Below are positions 50,308 through 59,401 of a stretch of DNA of 64,000 nt, one piece after another. Made by a program: the position numbers and the translations under genes. Numbering within the stretch: position 1 is the first letter of the stretch; each line of letters begins with the position of its first letter. This DNA comes from JASEGV01 sp947085405 (lineage in GTDB: Bacteria > Bacteroidota > Ignavibacteria > UBA10030 > BY39). The stretch is from NCBI GenBank assembly GCA_947085405.1, contig CAMTWO010000039.1, forward strand, positions 14,720 through 78,719, in the 5' to 3' direction. Below the pieces are notes generated by a model that was not told the DNA's origin, ran no database searches, and was given only the letters and a program-made list of their open reading frames with translations.

Positions 50308-53300
50308 CTACTTCAAAAGCAAAAGCTTTTTAGTTTCTATAAAGTTGCCCGCTTGCCCGCCATCTATTTGTCGGGCTTGTATGCGATAGAAGTATAAACC
50401 GCTTGCAAGCCCGCGTGCAACCCATTGTACTGTGTGTTGTCCGGCATCGCGATTCTCGTTTAGCAGTGTCGCAACTTCCTGTCCAAGGATATTATAGATT
50501 TTCAGCGTAACGTGCGATGTGTAAGGCAATCCAAACTGAATTGCTGTACTTGGGTTAAATGGATTGGGATAGTTTTGTTCTAATGAAAAATTGTTAAACT
50601 CCATTTCATTATCTTCAATAGACACCGGTCCGCCGCCTGTATCCAATAAATAAGCCTCGTATCTTTTTGTAGAAGAATTAAAACCATCACCGACGACAAA
50701 ACGACCATTTGAAGATATAGCTGTTGCGGTGTAAAATTCGGAACCTGAAGTTAGTAAACCTGAGTAGGTTTGATTAAAAAATTCAAGTTCATTCGATTGT
50801 GATAATCTAAATGCTCCACCTGATCCATCTCCCACTATATACATTCCATCATACGAAACATCCCATCCTGAACTAAAATTACCAACAATATTCATCTCAA
50901 AACCATTGGGGGCTGTCCAACGAAATGCTCTATAAAAACCTGCCGAACCTGTTTCAAATCCGGTTACTGTGTTACCATCACCTGAAACACCGCGAGCAAA
51001 ACTGTAATATATACCAATATTTGTCATTCCACCATTTTCAACCCAACGAAAAGCATAAGGATCATTAGATGCATTGTATGAGAAGCCAACTATAACCGAT
51101 CCATTTGATGATACGGCATAGGCGTCAGTCCTATTCCCACCCAGACTGCCGAGGTTTTGCAACCCGCCGGATAATGTCCACCGATATGCATTGGGATAAA
51201 CATTGACCGTGATGGCAGTACCATTAGAAGATACGCTGGTCGCTCTACTGTTATCACCTGCACCCAAATCCTGCATTCCGGCAGCTTCAGTCCATTTAAA
51301 AGCTCTAAGAATATTGGTACTGTCATCGGCGACTCCAACAATAGTATTTCCATCGGAAGAGATACCTGTTGCCTTACTCGATTTTCCTCCAAGAGTGCCA
51401 AGATTGATCATACCATTGGCGGCTGTCCATCTGAATGCAATAGTTCTCTGGGATAAATCTGTTGCATATCCAGTAACAACTATACCATCATCGGAAACGC
51501 CCCAAGCTTCACTTGTATATCCGCCAGGAAAAGTGCCTAACCAAGTTAAAGATGACGGAATAATAACTGGAGGAACAATCCCATAGGGTGGGAATGATTG
51601 GATATACTCATAAATCTCCGGTGTCATTTCCTTAGGAAAGTCTTTCATTGCATTTACCCGCTTAAGCAATTCTGCAGGAGAGGGATCGAGAAAAGTAGGA
51701 CTGTTCCTAAAATTGTACTTTAAATTCTGCCAGTCAGCAAACCCTTCCAGCGTCTCACCGGGAGAGGGACTGCGAGGATTACTGAGATTATTGATATCGA
51801 CAGGTACGGTAGCGAGCCCTGACGAATCCCCATCTCCATCCCAGTCTATAGCAGCGTTCGGATAAAGGACTCCAGTCCGTACAGCTCCGCTAGTATCCGA
51901 AAAGGGAATAAAAATAGGAGAAGGAAAATCCACCAGTTGTGGACCCAACCCCGCTGCTTCGTTCAAAGAATCCTCCACCAACGTGGGTAACGCTGCCGGG
52001 GAATAATCAAGCTTCCATGTCAAGCCACTTAATGAGCCATCCTTCTTCGGAAATTGCCACGTATAATTCATGACGCTGTAATAGTTTGGCTTGTAGTTGA
52101 TGTCGTCTATACCACCATGGTGAAGTCCAATTGTATGGCCCATCTCGTGCATGAATGTACCTGCCTGCTGAAACTTATCACCACCAGATGGAGTAAATCT
52201 CCCAAGTGAGACGATAAAGTCATTTCCACCGGCACCATTATTGTATTCAGCGATCCCGGACCAACCCTCCGGATTAAAGCTGTGGGCAAAAATACAGTAA
52301 CGATACACGAGGCGTTTTGCATCCAAAATATTTTTTTGGTTCGCGTCTTCCCGTTCCCCAATGGTGCCAAAGTATAATAGCTTATTATCAAAAAACTCGG
52401 GCCATGGATCTAAGTCCCAAATGGACGTAGCCAGGGTATCTGTGGACACTTCAACTACGAGATTAATGCCCGGCTTGCCGTCGGGGTTGTTGACATAACT
52501 ATTTGGCACATTCTTGAATGCATCGACAACCATCGCCATAGAACTAGCCTTCGGTCGAAATCCCTCCATCCAATCCACTTCAACGAAAATATCTTTATGA
52601 TTCGGACGCGCCCCCTTTGCCCATAGATTATAGTCAATGATACCGTCAGCATTAACATCAATCCCATCGCCCTCGGATTCCCAGCAATCCAGAATGCCGT
52701 CGCCATCGCTATCTTGCAGACATAATGCCCGCGAAAACTCTGAGGTATTACCTTGCGGATCGGTGGCTGTTGCCGTGATAAACTCATCATCATAAACGTG
52801 TATGGGTAGGATCACGTCGAGATTCTTACTCCCTCCTGTGTCGCATTGAACGGTTACCGAACCGATGTATGTTTCCCCCTCGCCAAAACGAGAAGCATTG
52901 CGCTTCGTGTTCTTAAAGAAATCAATTGTGTACTGCGTATTGGGCTCACTATCAAATCTGCCTTTGATGTGTATTGAATTTACCGATAGAGAAGCTGAAT
53001 CGAGTAAAGGAAAGTTTTGAAGATTGTTCACTCCTGAATCAGTATCCTTTCGATCGTTTGGCGTTACCCCTTGCGGTGAAAGGTCAATGCCGAGACTGTC
53101 GTTATCGTGAATCGAGTTGAAGCGAATCGAGTTCTTCGTACCACTGAAGATAAATATTCCACTTTTATGATTGTGTGCGATGGCATTCGTGTTGTTCACA
53201 GCACCGACAACAGTCTGAGATGCTTCGATGTAAATACCGTGCCCCTGATTCCCGAGATCTCTGTCCCCTGCACTCGTACCGATGTAATTATTTTGAATAC

Positions 53301-54864
53301 TGTTTCCAGTTGCAGAATCACCGATTATTGCTATTCCTTCATTGCCATTGCTGCCGATTAAATTACCATCATCTGAACTCTCACCGCCTATTATATTCAT
53401 AGGGGCGTTGTCGAGGAAGATGCCTGCGTACTGATTCCCTAAAGCCGATATTCCAAATTGACTCAGCTTAGTAGTACCGATGTAATTTCCACGAATGAAA
53501 TTATTTTTTACACCCAAGCCGTGCATCCAGATTCCGAACTGTTTATTACCTGAAATAACGTTCACAGAATCAGAGTACGTGCTGCCTCCAATCAGAATGC
53601 CCGCGTTGTTGTCGGTAAATTTCTCAACAAAAATTCCGCCTAACAAATTGGGTACTTTTACTGTTCCGTTGGTGTCGGTACCTATAAAATTTCCAATGAT
53701 TACGTTTCCGACACCCCCCGTACCATCCTGGAAAAATGCGATCCCGACACCTCCGTTGCCCGATATAACATTCTTGGCACCAAGGTTATTGCCTCCGATT
53801 AAAATGGAGGAAGGAGTGCCCATGAATGCAATATAGGGAGATACCAGAATTCCGTTATCACCATTTGGAATGGCGGAACTGCCATTTGTACCGATACGAT
53901 TTCCCTGTATAATAATTCTATGCGATTGGGGTCCAAAAATTTCAATCCCATCATACGCATTACCGGCGATGACGTTCCCATTCAAATAACCAGGTCCACC
54001 GATAGTATCGTCCGCCGAATTAACAATCACAATTCCAGACCCGTCATTCGGGACGGCTGCGTTTGAGGAAGCGTTTGTGCCGATAAAACAGTGTTGTATT
54101 TTGTTCCCGGATGCCCTGTTGCCTGTAAGATCCGTATCAGTGATTCTGATACCGAAGGCGCCATTGCCCGATATGACTGTTGGACCAGCATTTGGATTGC
54201 CAATTCTATTGTTCGGAGAAAAGACGGCTATACCCGTGCTTCCATTGCCTTTATCAGTAACTCCATCAAGCCCTAAACCGACAAAACATCCTTCAACAAC
54301 ATTTCCACCTCCTATCCATAACCCGATACCATAGCCGGCGAAGCGATTCACGGCAATCCCTTTCACGACACTGTTTCCAGCCGTAATAGTGAGTCCATCA
54401 GTATCTCCAGCGTTGATACCGTCAATTTCGATCAATGGCATTAAAGCGTATCCCGACTGTGTCGTTGCATCTATGACAACAGGATCAACAATATACGGTA
54501 ACGGTGATGTCGGAGAAATTGTTATATAGCCAGACGCGGGAATATTAAATTCGATGATGTCCCTACCAGAACTTGCATTTGCATCATTTATTGCCTTTCG
54601 AAAAGAACCGGCTCCCGTATCATTTGTTGTTGTTACCGTGAATGTGGTGCTTACACCTTGAGGAGATGCACTAATTCGGGGTGTCGAATAATCGGCTCTT
54701 ATTGGAACTCTTACATTTTCAAGTTGAAATTGTGACAAAGTTGGTACAACAGGAGCTTGTTGATGGTCTGGTACATCTTGTGCCTGCAACGTGAACGATG
54801 ATAATGCAAGCGCAAAACTGAAAATCAACAAGAACAATTTAGAAGAGCGTGATGGTTGTGTCAT
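50308..54864 (-). CDS. Secreted beta-helix / metzincin-like protease / HAF-repeat fusion with type IX sorting domain
   Basis: A 1518-residue exported protein. Signal peptide, then a long parallel beta-helix (~60-620; TVVKGIAVNRFAGYG-like coils with GNKIQ, GNVISGN, NFIRGNYIGT). A zinc-protease-like region follows with the metzincin motif H906-E907-x2-H910-x2-G913-x2-H916 (HEMGHTIGLHH) and DGDGDSSG calcium-like sequence near 1030. From ~1100 to ~1410 are HAF-type repeats (AFRWTAANGMINLGTLGGKS, SSKATGISSDGNTIVGVADD, AYAVSSNGSVIVGFSYNA), and the C-terminus is the sorting domain (FSLEQNYPNPFNPSTAIQF ... KKLLLLK). A surface protease that also binds carbohydrate is a reasonable guess; the beta-helix ligand is unknown. 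Confidence 0.88.
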   Translation of the reverse strand: MTQPSRSSKLFLLIFSFALALSSFTLQAQDVPDHQQAPVVPTLSQFQLENVRVPIRADYSTPRISASPQGVSTTFTVTTTNDTGAGSFRKAINDANASSGRDIIEFNIPASGYITISPTSPLPYIVDPVVIDATTQSGYALMPLIEIDGINAGDTDGLTITAGNSVVKGIAVNRFAGYGIGLWIGGGNVVEGCFVGLGLDGVTDKGNGSTGIAVFSPNNRIGNPNAGPTVISGNGAFGIRITDTDLTGNRASGNKIQHCFIGTNASSNAAVPNDGSGIVIVNSADDTIGGPGYLNGNVIAGNAYDGIEIFGPQSHRIIIQGNRIGTNGSSAIPNGDNGILVSPYIAFMGTPSSILIGGNNLGAKNVISGNGGVGIAFFQDGTGGVGNVIIGNFIGTDTNGTVKVPNLLGGIFVEKFTDNNAGILIGGSTYSDSVNVISGNKQFGIWMHGLGVKNNFIRGNYIGTTKLSQFGISALGNQYAGIFLDNAPMNIIGGESSDDGNLIGSNGNEGIAIIGDSATGNSIQNNYIGTSAGDRDLGNQGHGIYIEASQTVVGAVNNTNAIAHNHKSGIFIFSGTKNSIRFNSIHDNDSLGIDLSPQGVTPNDRKDTDSGVNNLQNFPLLDSASLSVNSIHIKGRFDSEPNTQYTIDFFKNTKRNASRFGEGETYIGSVTVQCDTGGSKNLDVILPIHVYDDEFITATATDPQGNTSEFSRALCLQDSDGDGILDCWESEGDGIDVNADGIIDYNLWAKGARPNHKDIFVEVDWMEGFRPKASSMAMVVDAFKNVPNSYVNNPDGKPGINLVVEVSTDTLATSIWDLDPWPEFFDNKLLYFGTIGEREDANQKNILDAKRLVYRYCIFAHSFNPEGWSGIAEYNNGAGGNDFIVSLGRFTPSGGDKFQQAGTFMHEMGHTIGLHHGGIDDINYKPNYYSVMNYTWQFPKKDGSLSGLTWKLDYSPAALPTLVEDSLNEAAGLGPQLVDFPSPIFIPFSDTSGAVRTGVLYPNAAIDWDGDGDSSGLATVPVDINNLSNPRSPSPGETLEGFADWQNLKYNFRNSPTFLDPSPAELLKRVNAMKDFPKEMTPEIYEYIQSFPPYGIVPPVIIPSSLTWLGTFPGGYTSEAWGVSDDGIVVTGYATDLSQRTIAFRWTAANGMINLGTLGGKSSKATGISSDGNTIVGVADDSTNILRAFKWTEAAGMQDLGAGDNSRATSVSSNGTAITVNVYPNAYRWTLSGGLQNLGSLGGNRTDAYAVSSNGSVIVGFSYNASNDPYAFRWVENGGMTNIGIYYSFARGVSGDGNTVTGFETGSAGFYRAFRWTAPNGFEMNIVGNFSSGWDVSYDGMYIVGDGSGGAFRLSQSNELEFFNQTYSGLLTSGSEFYTATAISSNGRFVVGDGFNSSTKRYEAYLLDTGGGPVSIEDNEMEFNNFSLEQNYPNPFNPSTAIQFGLPYTSHVTLKIYNILGQEVATLLNENRDAGQHTVQWVARGLASGLYFYRIQARQIDGGQAGNFIETKKLLLLK

Positions 54865-54881
54865 ATTATATACCTTTAAAT

Positions 54882-55409
54882 TTATTTTAAAAGCAAAAGT
54901 TTTTTAGTTTGGCTAAAATTATTCGATTTAATCCGATACATATAAACTCCGCTTGGGAAGTTAGACGCATTCCATTGGACAGATTTATAACCGGCTTCCT
55001 GAATCTCATCCACCAATGTGGCAACTTGTTGACCTACTATATTGTAAACCTTAATCGAAACGTGCGACGCTATCGGTAAATCGTAACGGATTGTAGTTAC
55101 CGGATTAAATGGATTCGGATAATTCTGTGCCAGCGAATATTCAGTTGGCAGTTCCTCTTGCTCTTTCACAGAAACAAGAATAGTTCGAAACAAAGTATCT
55201 GCAAGGAAACCACTGATGACTTGTATGTTAGCTTGTTGGGATGTTCCAACAAAATTTTGACCTGCAACAGATTTCACCATAGTATTGGATGTTTTAGATT
55301 CTGCAAAGCCCATATTGAATGATGACCAAGTAACAAAATTATTTTGTGCGATCAACACTGATGTTGAGAAAATTAAGATTAATATAAAGAAATATAAATT
55401 GTATCTCAT
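54882..55409 (-). CDS. Small type IX-sorted secreted protein (module copy 2)
   Basis: A 175-residue paralogue of the products of 47419-47967 and 58700-59257: signal peptide (LYFFILILIFSTSVLIA), the WSSFNMGFAESKTSN / VAGQNFVGTSQQAN / SGFLADTLFR segment, then the sorting domain. It follows fibre copy 2 in reading direction across a 222-bp spacer of repeats. AAAAGGAGA precedes the ATG. Confidence 0.8.
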   Translation of the reverse strand: MRYNLYFFILILIFSTSVLIAQNNFVTWSSFNMGFAESKTSNTMVKSVAGQNFVGTSQQANIQVISGFLADTLFRTILVSVKEQEELPTEYSLAQNYPNPFNPVTTIRYDLPIASHVSIKVYNIVGQQVATLVDEIQEAGYKSVQWNASNFPSGVYMYRIKSNNFSQTKKLLLLK

Positions 55410-55427
55410 TGTTGTATCTCCTTTTTA

Positions 55428-55463
55428 TCCGCTCAACGAGTCGAGTCGTCGACCTTTGGCGGA
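55428..55463. repeat. Composite palindrome: TCCGC...GGCGGA interrupted by the 22-nt repeat
   Basis: TCCGC (55428-55432) and GGCGGA (55458-55463) look like the two halves of the dispersed TCCGCC-GGCGGA palindrome, split by the 22-nt repeat (55432-55453) that also occurs in polB. The spacer around it (55410-55631) has no gene. Confidence 0.6.
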
Positions 55464-55631
55464 ATGTTTGTTATTGTTTATCCGTCTAATCTGTGAGCTA
55501 TATTAATGGAACACGGATACACACAGATTGAACTGATTCCCACTGATTGTTTTTGCATCGCATCTACAATCTGAAATCTCGAATCTAAAATCTGATTCAC
55601 CGTATTTCACCAAGCGATTTTGTTTCCGCTG

Positions 55632-58577
55632 TTATCTCCTACTTTTAAGTTCGTTTATTTCTTTCTTCAACTCTTCTATCATCTTTTGCTGTTCCTGCAC
55701 CGCTTTTACCAATGGTACGGTAAACTCCGCATATCTCAAACCATAATAATCATTTTCATTTTTTGGTTTATCCACTCCGCTAAAATTATATCCCACCTGC
55801 TGTGCCACAGCTTCTACTTCCTGTGCAATAAATCCCGTAACAATCTCTGGCGGCTGATTACTTACCATAGATGGTTCGTTTGTATTATTATCTGTTGCTA
55901 TTTTTGATCTCCTCTCCATCACACCAGTAAACTCACTTACCTTCTCACGGTTGACTTGATAGGTTACAGGTCGCAATTTTGTAATGAAATCCAACCCCGG
56001 TACGTCTTCACTTACATTCTCTTTAAATCTTCCATCACTCAGAGTTGTCCATCCCACTTGTCCGCCAATGGAGTTTATCCAAGCATTTCCTATGCGTACC
56101 TGGTCGGAGGCAGTGGCGGTGGCATCAATACCAAAAGTGTTGGTGTTGGCAAGGTTAGCCGAGTTGGGTCCGGTGTTGTATCCTACGGCAGTGTGGTAGC
56201 TACCTGTTGAGTTCGTCATTAGTGAGTTAGAGCCAAGGGCAGTGTTTTGAATACCTGAAGTGTTGTTATTAAGCGCACCCCTACCATTGGCGGTGTTCCA
56301 ACGTCCCGTGGTGTTGTTGAGCAAGGTCTGATATCCCACTGCGGTATTATCATTCCCTGTATTGGCGCTGGGGGCAATAGAGCCGCGCAATGCCTCGTAA
56401 CCTACTGCCACATTGGTGTTAGTAAAGGCGGTGGTGGTGTTGTTGGCGTATAGCATGGCATTGGTGCCAATAGCCGTGGCATTGCTACCGGCTACATTGG
56501 AATAAAGCGACTGAAAGCCGTTGGCGGTATTGGCGTATCCTGTGGTGTTGTAATAAAGCGCCTGATATCCGTTGGCGGTATTGAAGTATCCTGTGGTGTT
56601 GGAAAAAAGCGCCTGATATCCGTTGGCGGTATTCTGAAATCCTGTGGTGTTGGAATAAAGCGCAGCCCTTCCGTTGGCGGTATTGTTGAATCCTGTGGTG
56701 TTGGAATAAAGCGACTGCAATCCGTTGGCGGTATTGTAGTTTCCTGTGGTGTTGGAAAAACCTGCCCAGTAGCCGACAAATACATTTGCATTATTGCTTA
56801 AATCATCGTTTGCCCCGGCTCCTTCTCCCACAAACACCGATAGCCCTGTATTGAACGTTTCTATTTGTCCTTTGGTGGTTATGCGGGTTCTTAATACATT
56901 ATTAGTGCGTATGTCAAATGCCTGTGCATCGGTGGTGCCAACAAAATTAGTTCCTGCTGTAGTACCTGCATTGCCTGTGAGATTCCAGGCTGTTCCGATT
57001 CCTGTCTCGTCTGCTGCTGCTATCCAGGCGGTATTGCCAGTATTGCGTTTTATTACTTGATTTGCGGCAGCTGCATTAATACCAATATCGGCAAATAAAA
57101 TAGTCCCATCAAAAATCTTTGCACTTGTTACTGCACCATCTGCTATATCTACATTTGCAACGGCACCGTCTAAAATCTTGGCGCTATTTACTGAGCCATC
57201 GGCAAGTTTTGTTGTTGTAACTGCAGATGCAGCAATGGTAGGATTGGGATATGTTCCTGTTAAGTCACCGCCAGCACTTCCACCTGGTAGAGCCGCTTTG
57301 GCAAAATCAGATGTGTCTGCATAAGGTGCTTTAAATGTTGAAATTACATCAGCTCGAAGTATTGTGCCATCCACTATTTTTGTAGAAGTTACAGAACCAT
57401 CAGCCATATCTACATTTGCAACAGCACCGTCTAAAATCTTGGCACTATTGACTGAGGCATCCGCATGCTTTGCGAGCGTAACCGCGCCATCGGCGATATC
57501 AGCGGTAGCAATCGTTCCATCAAGAATCTGGGTTGTCGTTACCGCACCAGTTGCGATGTCCGCCGCTGCAATCGTGCCATCAAGAATCTTTGCCGAGTTT
57601 ACCACGCCGGTAGCAATCGTCGGATTGGGATATGTTCCTGTCAAGTCACCGCCAGCCGCTCCACCGATAGATGCCGCTTTTGCAAAATCAGATGTGTCAG
57701 AATAAGGGGCTTTAAATGTTGTTTGCACATCGACCCTTTGGATTGTTCCATCAAGTATTTTTGGAGATGTAACTGCATTTTCTGCAATCGCAGGATTAGG
57801 ATATGTTCCTGTTAAATCTCCGCCTGCATTACCCGTAGGTGCAGAAGTTCTTGCAGCATCAGCAGTATCGGCGTAGGGCGCTTTGAAATCCGAGGCAACA
57901 TCAACACGCTGAATCGTACCATCAAGAATTTTTGGAGATGTAACTGCATTTTCTGCAACCGTTGGATTTGGATACGTTCCCGTTAAATCACCGCCGGCGG
58001 TTCCAGTTATTGATGATACAAGTGCAACATCTGCAGTATCTGCATAAGGCGCTTTGAAGTTTGATGAGACGTCAACACGCTGAATCGTACCATTTATAAT
58101 TTTCGCGCTGCCTATTGAGTTATCCGGGATTGTGCCGGCGATTCTTGCACTATCGACAAATGATTGCGATGGTGCACTTAGAGCAAACATTGCAGTATCG
58201 GCTCTGAGAGAGTTCATACTGTAGCCGACACTGGCAAGCGGAATCCGTTGAGGAAGTTCCGGTTCGTTTCCAACTTCTATTCCGAGCCAATACTGTCGAT
58301 CGAATTGTATCCCTGGTGAGAATTGTGTCTGATCACCAAGAAATGTGAAGAAAAGTCCTCGTTGAACCGGAATATCTTTTATTTCTGTCCAGCGTGGACT
58401 TCCCCCAGTACTTGTCTCATAAAATCGAAATGTGAATGTATAAATTCCATCAGGCTTAGGATTTCCCAAACTATCCGTTAGCACACCTTGGTATGAAAGA
58501 GTGCGAGGGATTTGTGCGAAAAGATTTAGAGACAGCATTATAGTTAAAAGCAGAAAAAATATTAGTACAGATTTCAT
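55632..58577 (-). CDS. Secreted fibre protein with long repeat stalk and S74 chaperone domain (module copy 2)
   Basis: A 981-residue relative of the copy 1 fibre with the same N-terminal domain (IPRTLSYQGVLTDSLGNPKP, RIPLASVGYSMNSLRADTA). A second type of repeat follows (~165-510: GGDLTGTYPNPTIA, SAKILDGTI, FKAPYADTSDFAKA), as in phage-tail collar/fibre shafts, then five 17-residue NTANG repeats plus degenerate ones, and the S74 chaperone (SDGRFKENVSEDVPGLDFI, TGFIAQEVE) with a C-terminal coiled coil. It carries no type IX sorting domain; the small sorted protein 54882-55409 is downstream. A conserved hairpin leader lies upstream. Confidence 0.85.
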   Translation of the reverse strand: MKSVLIFFLLLTIMLSLNLFAQIPRTLSYQGVLTDSLGNPKPDGIYTFTFRFYETSTGGSPRWTEIKDIPVQRGLFFTFLGDQTQFSPGIQFDRQYWLGIEVGNEPELPQRIPLASVGYSMNSLRADTAMFALSAPSQSFVDSARIAGTIPDNSIGSAKIINGTIQRVDVSSNFKAPYADTADVALVSSITGTAGGDLTGTYPNPTVAENAVTSPKILDGTIQRVDVASDFKAPYADTADAARTSAPTGNAGGDLTGTYPNPAIAENAVTSPKILDGTIQRVDVQTTFKAPYSDTSDFAKAASIGGAAGGDLTGTYPNPTIATGVVNSAKILDGTIAAADIATGAVTTTQILDGTIATADIADGAVTLAKHADASVNSAKILDGAVANVDMADGSVTSTKIVDGTILRADVISTFKAPYADTSDFAKAALPGGSAGGDLTGTYPNPTIAASAVTTTKLADGSVNSAKILDGAVANVDIADGAVTSAKIFDGTILFADIGINAAAANQVIKRNTGNTAWIAAADETGIGTAWNLTGNAGTTAGTNFVGTTDAQAFDIRTNNVLRTRITTKGQIETFNTGLSVFVGEGAGANDDLSNNANVFVGYWAGFSNTTGNYNTANGLQSLYSNTTGFNNTANGRAALYSNTTGFQNTANGYQALFSNTTGYFNTANGYQALYYNTTGYANTANGFQSLYSNVAGSNATAIGTNAMLYANNTTTAFTNTNVAVGYEALRGSIAPSANTGNDNTAVGYQTLLNNTTGRWNTANGRGALNNNTSGIQNTALGSNSLMTNSTGSYHTAVGYNTGPNSANLANTNTFGIDATATASDQVRIGNAWINSIGGQVGWTTLSDGRFKENVSEDVPGLDFITKLRPVTYQVNREKVSEFTGVMERRSKIATDNNTNEPSMVSNQPPEIVTGFIAQEVEAVAQQVGYNFSGVDKPKNENDYYGLRYAEFTVPLVKAVQEQQKMIEELKKEINELKSRR
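56481..56735. repeat. Five 51-bp tandem repeats in fibre gene copy 2
   Basis: Five uninterrupted 17-codon units (NTANGxxxLYSNTTGxx), nearly identical in DNA to each other and to the array in copy 1, pointing to slippage or gene conversion. Confidence 0.88.
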
Positions 58578-58624
58578 TTTAAGTACCCTTTTAGTTAGTT
58601 AAAGAACGTCATTGATTGATTGTA

Positions 58625-58667
58625 GAAAAAAATCCAAATGACAGTTACCCAGCAAAGGATAACTGCC
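58625..58667 (-). terminator. Conserved leader hairpin upstream of fibre gene copy 2
   Basis: On the minus strand GGCAGTTATCC (58667-58657) pairs with GGGTAACTGTC (58650-58640); then TTTGGATTTTTTTC. Same design and flanks as the elements at 50233 and 61063. Confidence 0.6.
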
Positions 58668-58699
58668 ATCTGCATATTTTTAGAATTATATTAATGAGT

Positions 58700-59257
58700 C
58701 TACTTCAAAAGCAAAAGCTTTTTAGTTTGTGTAAAATTATTCGATTGAATCCGATACATATAAACACCGCTTGGGAAGTTAGACGCATTCCATTGGACAG
58801 ATTTATAACCGGCTTCTAGTATCTCATCCACCAATGTGGCGACTTGTTGACCTAATATATTGTAAACCGTAATCGAAACGTGCGACGCTATCGGTAAATC
58901 GTAACGGATTGTAGTTACGGGATTGAACGGGTTAGGATAATTCTGTGATAGCGAATATTCACCTGGTAATCCCTCTGCTTCCTTCACAGCAACAAGACCG
59001 CCCCTAAATAAAGTATCTGCAAGGAATCCACTGATGACTTGTGTGTTAGCTTGTTGGGAAGTGCCAACAAAATTTTGCCCTGCAACAGACTTCACCATAG
59101 TATTGGATGTTTTAGATTCTGCAAAGCCCGAATTGAAACTTGACCAGTTTACAACACTAGTTTGTGTCTTCAATATAGTTGATGAAATAAAAAACAAAAC
59201 TATCAAACCAATTATTAATTTATTTTTAATAAAATTATTGTTTGTATTCATTTTCAA
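58700..59257 (-). CDS. Small type IX-sorted secreted protein (module copy 3)
   Basis: A 185-residue member of the same family as 47419-47967 and 54882-55409: signal peptide (LIIGLIVLFFISSTILKTQ), the WSSFNSGFAESKTSN / VAGQNFVGTSQQAN / SGFLADTLFR segment, then the sorting domain. It follows fibre copy 3 across 144 bp. AAAAGGAGA precedes the ATG. Confidence 0.8.
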   Translation of the reverse strand: MKMNTNNNFIKNKLIIGLIVLFFISSTILKTQTSVVNWSSFNSGFAESKTSNTMVKSVAGQNFVGTSQQANTQVISGFLADTLFRGGLVAVKEAEGLPGEYSLSQNYPNPFNPVTTIRYDLPIASHVSITVYNILGQQVATLVDEILEAGYKSVQWNASNFPSGVYMYRIQSNNFTQTKKLLLLK

Positions 59258-59324
59258 TTATCTCCTTTTATTATCCGCCATTGGCGGTATTATTCGTTTT
59301 TAGTATCCGTGTATTCTTGTATAA

Positions 59325-59354
59325 ATCCGTGGCAAACAAAAATTAGCCACGGAT
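59325..59354 (-). terminator. Hairpin after fibre gene copy 3
   Basis: Perfect 9-bp arms ATCCGTGGC (59325-59333) and GCCACGGAT (59346-59354) around a 12-nt AT-rich loop, between the fibre stop (59402) and the next small gene. Without a strong T-run it could be either a weak terminator or a repeat. Confidence 0.5.
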
Positions 59355-59401
59355 AGACACGGAAAGACACGGATTGTTTTCATCTAAATTCACCGAGCGA
59401 T

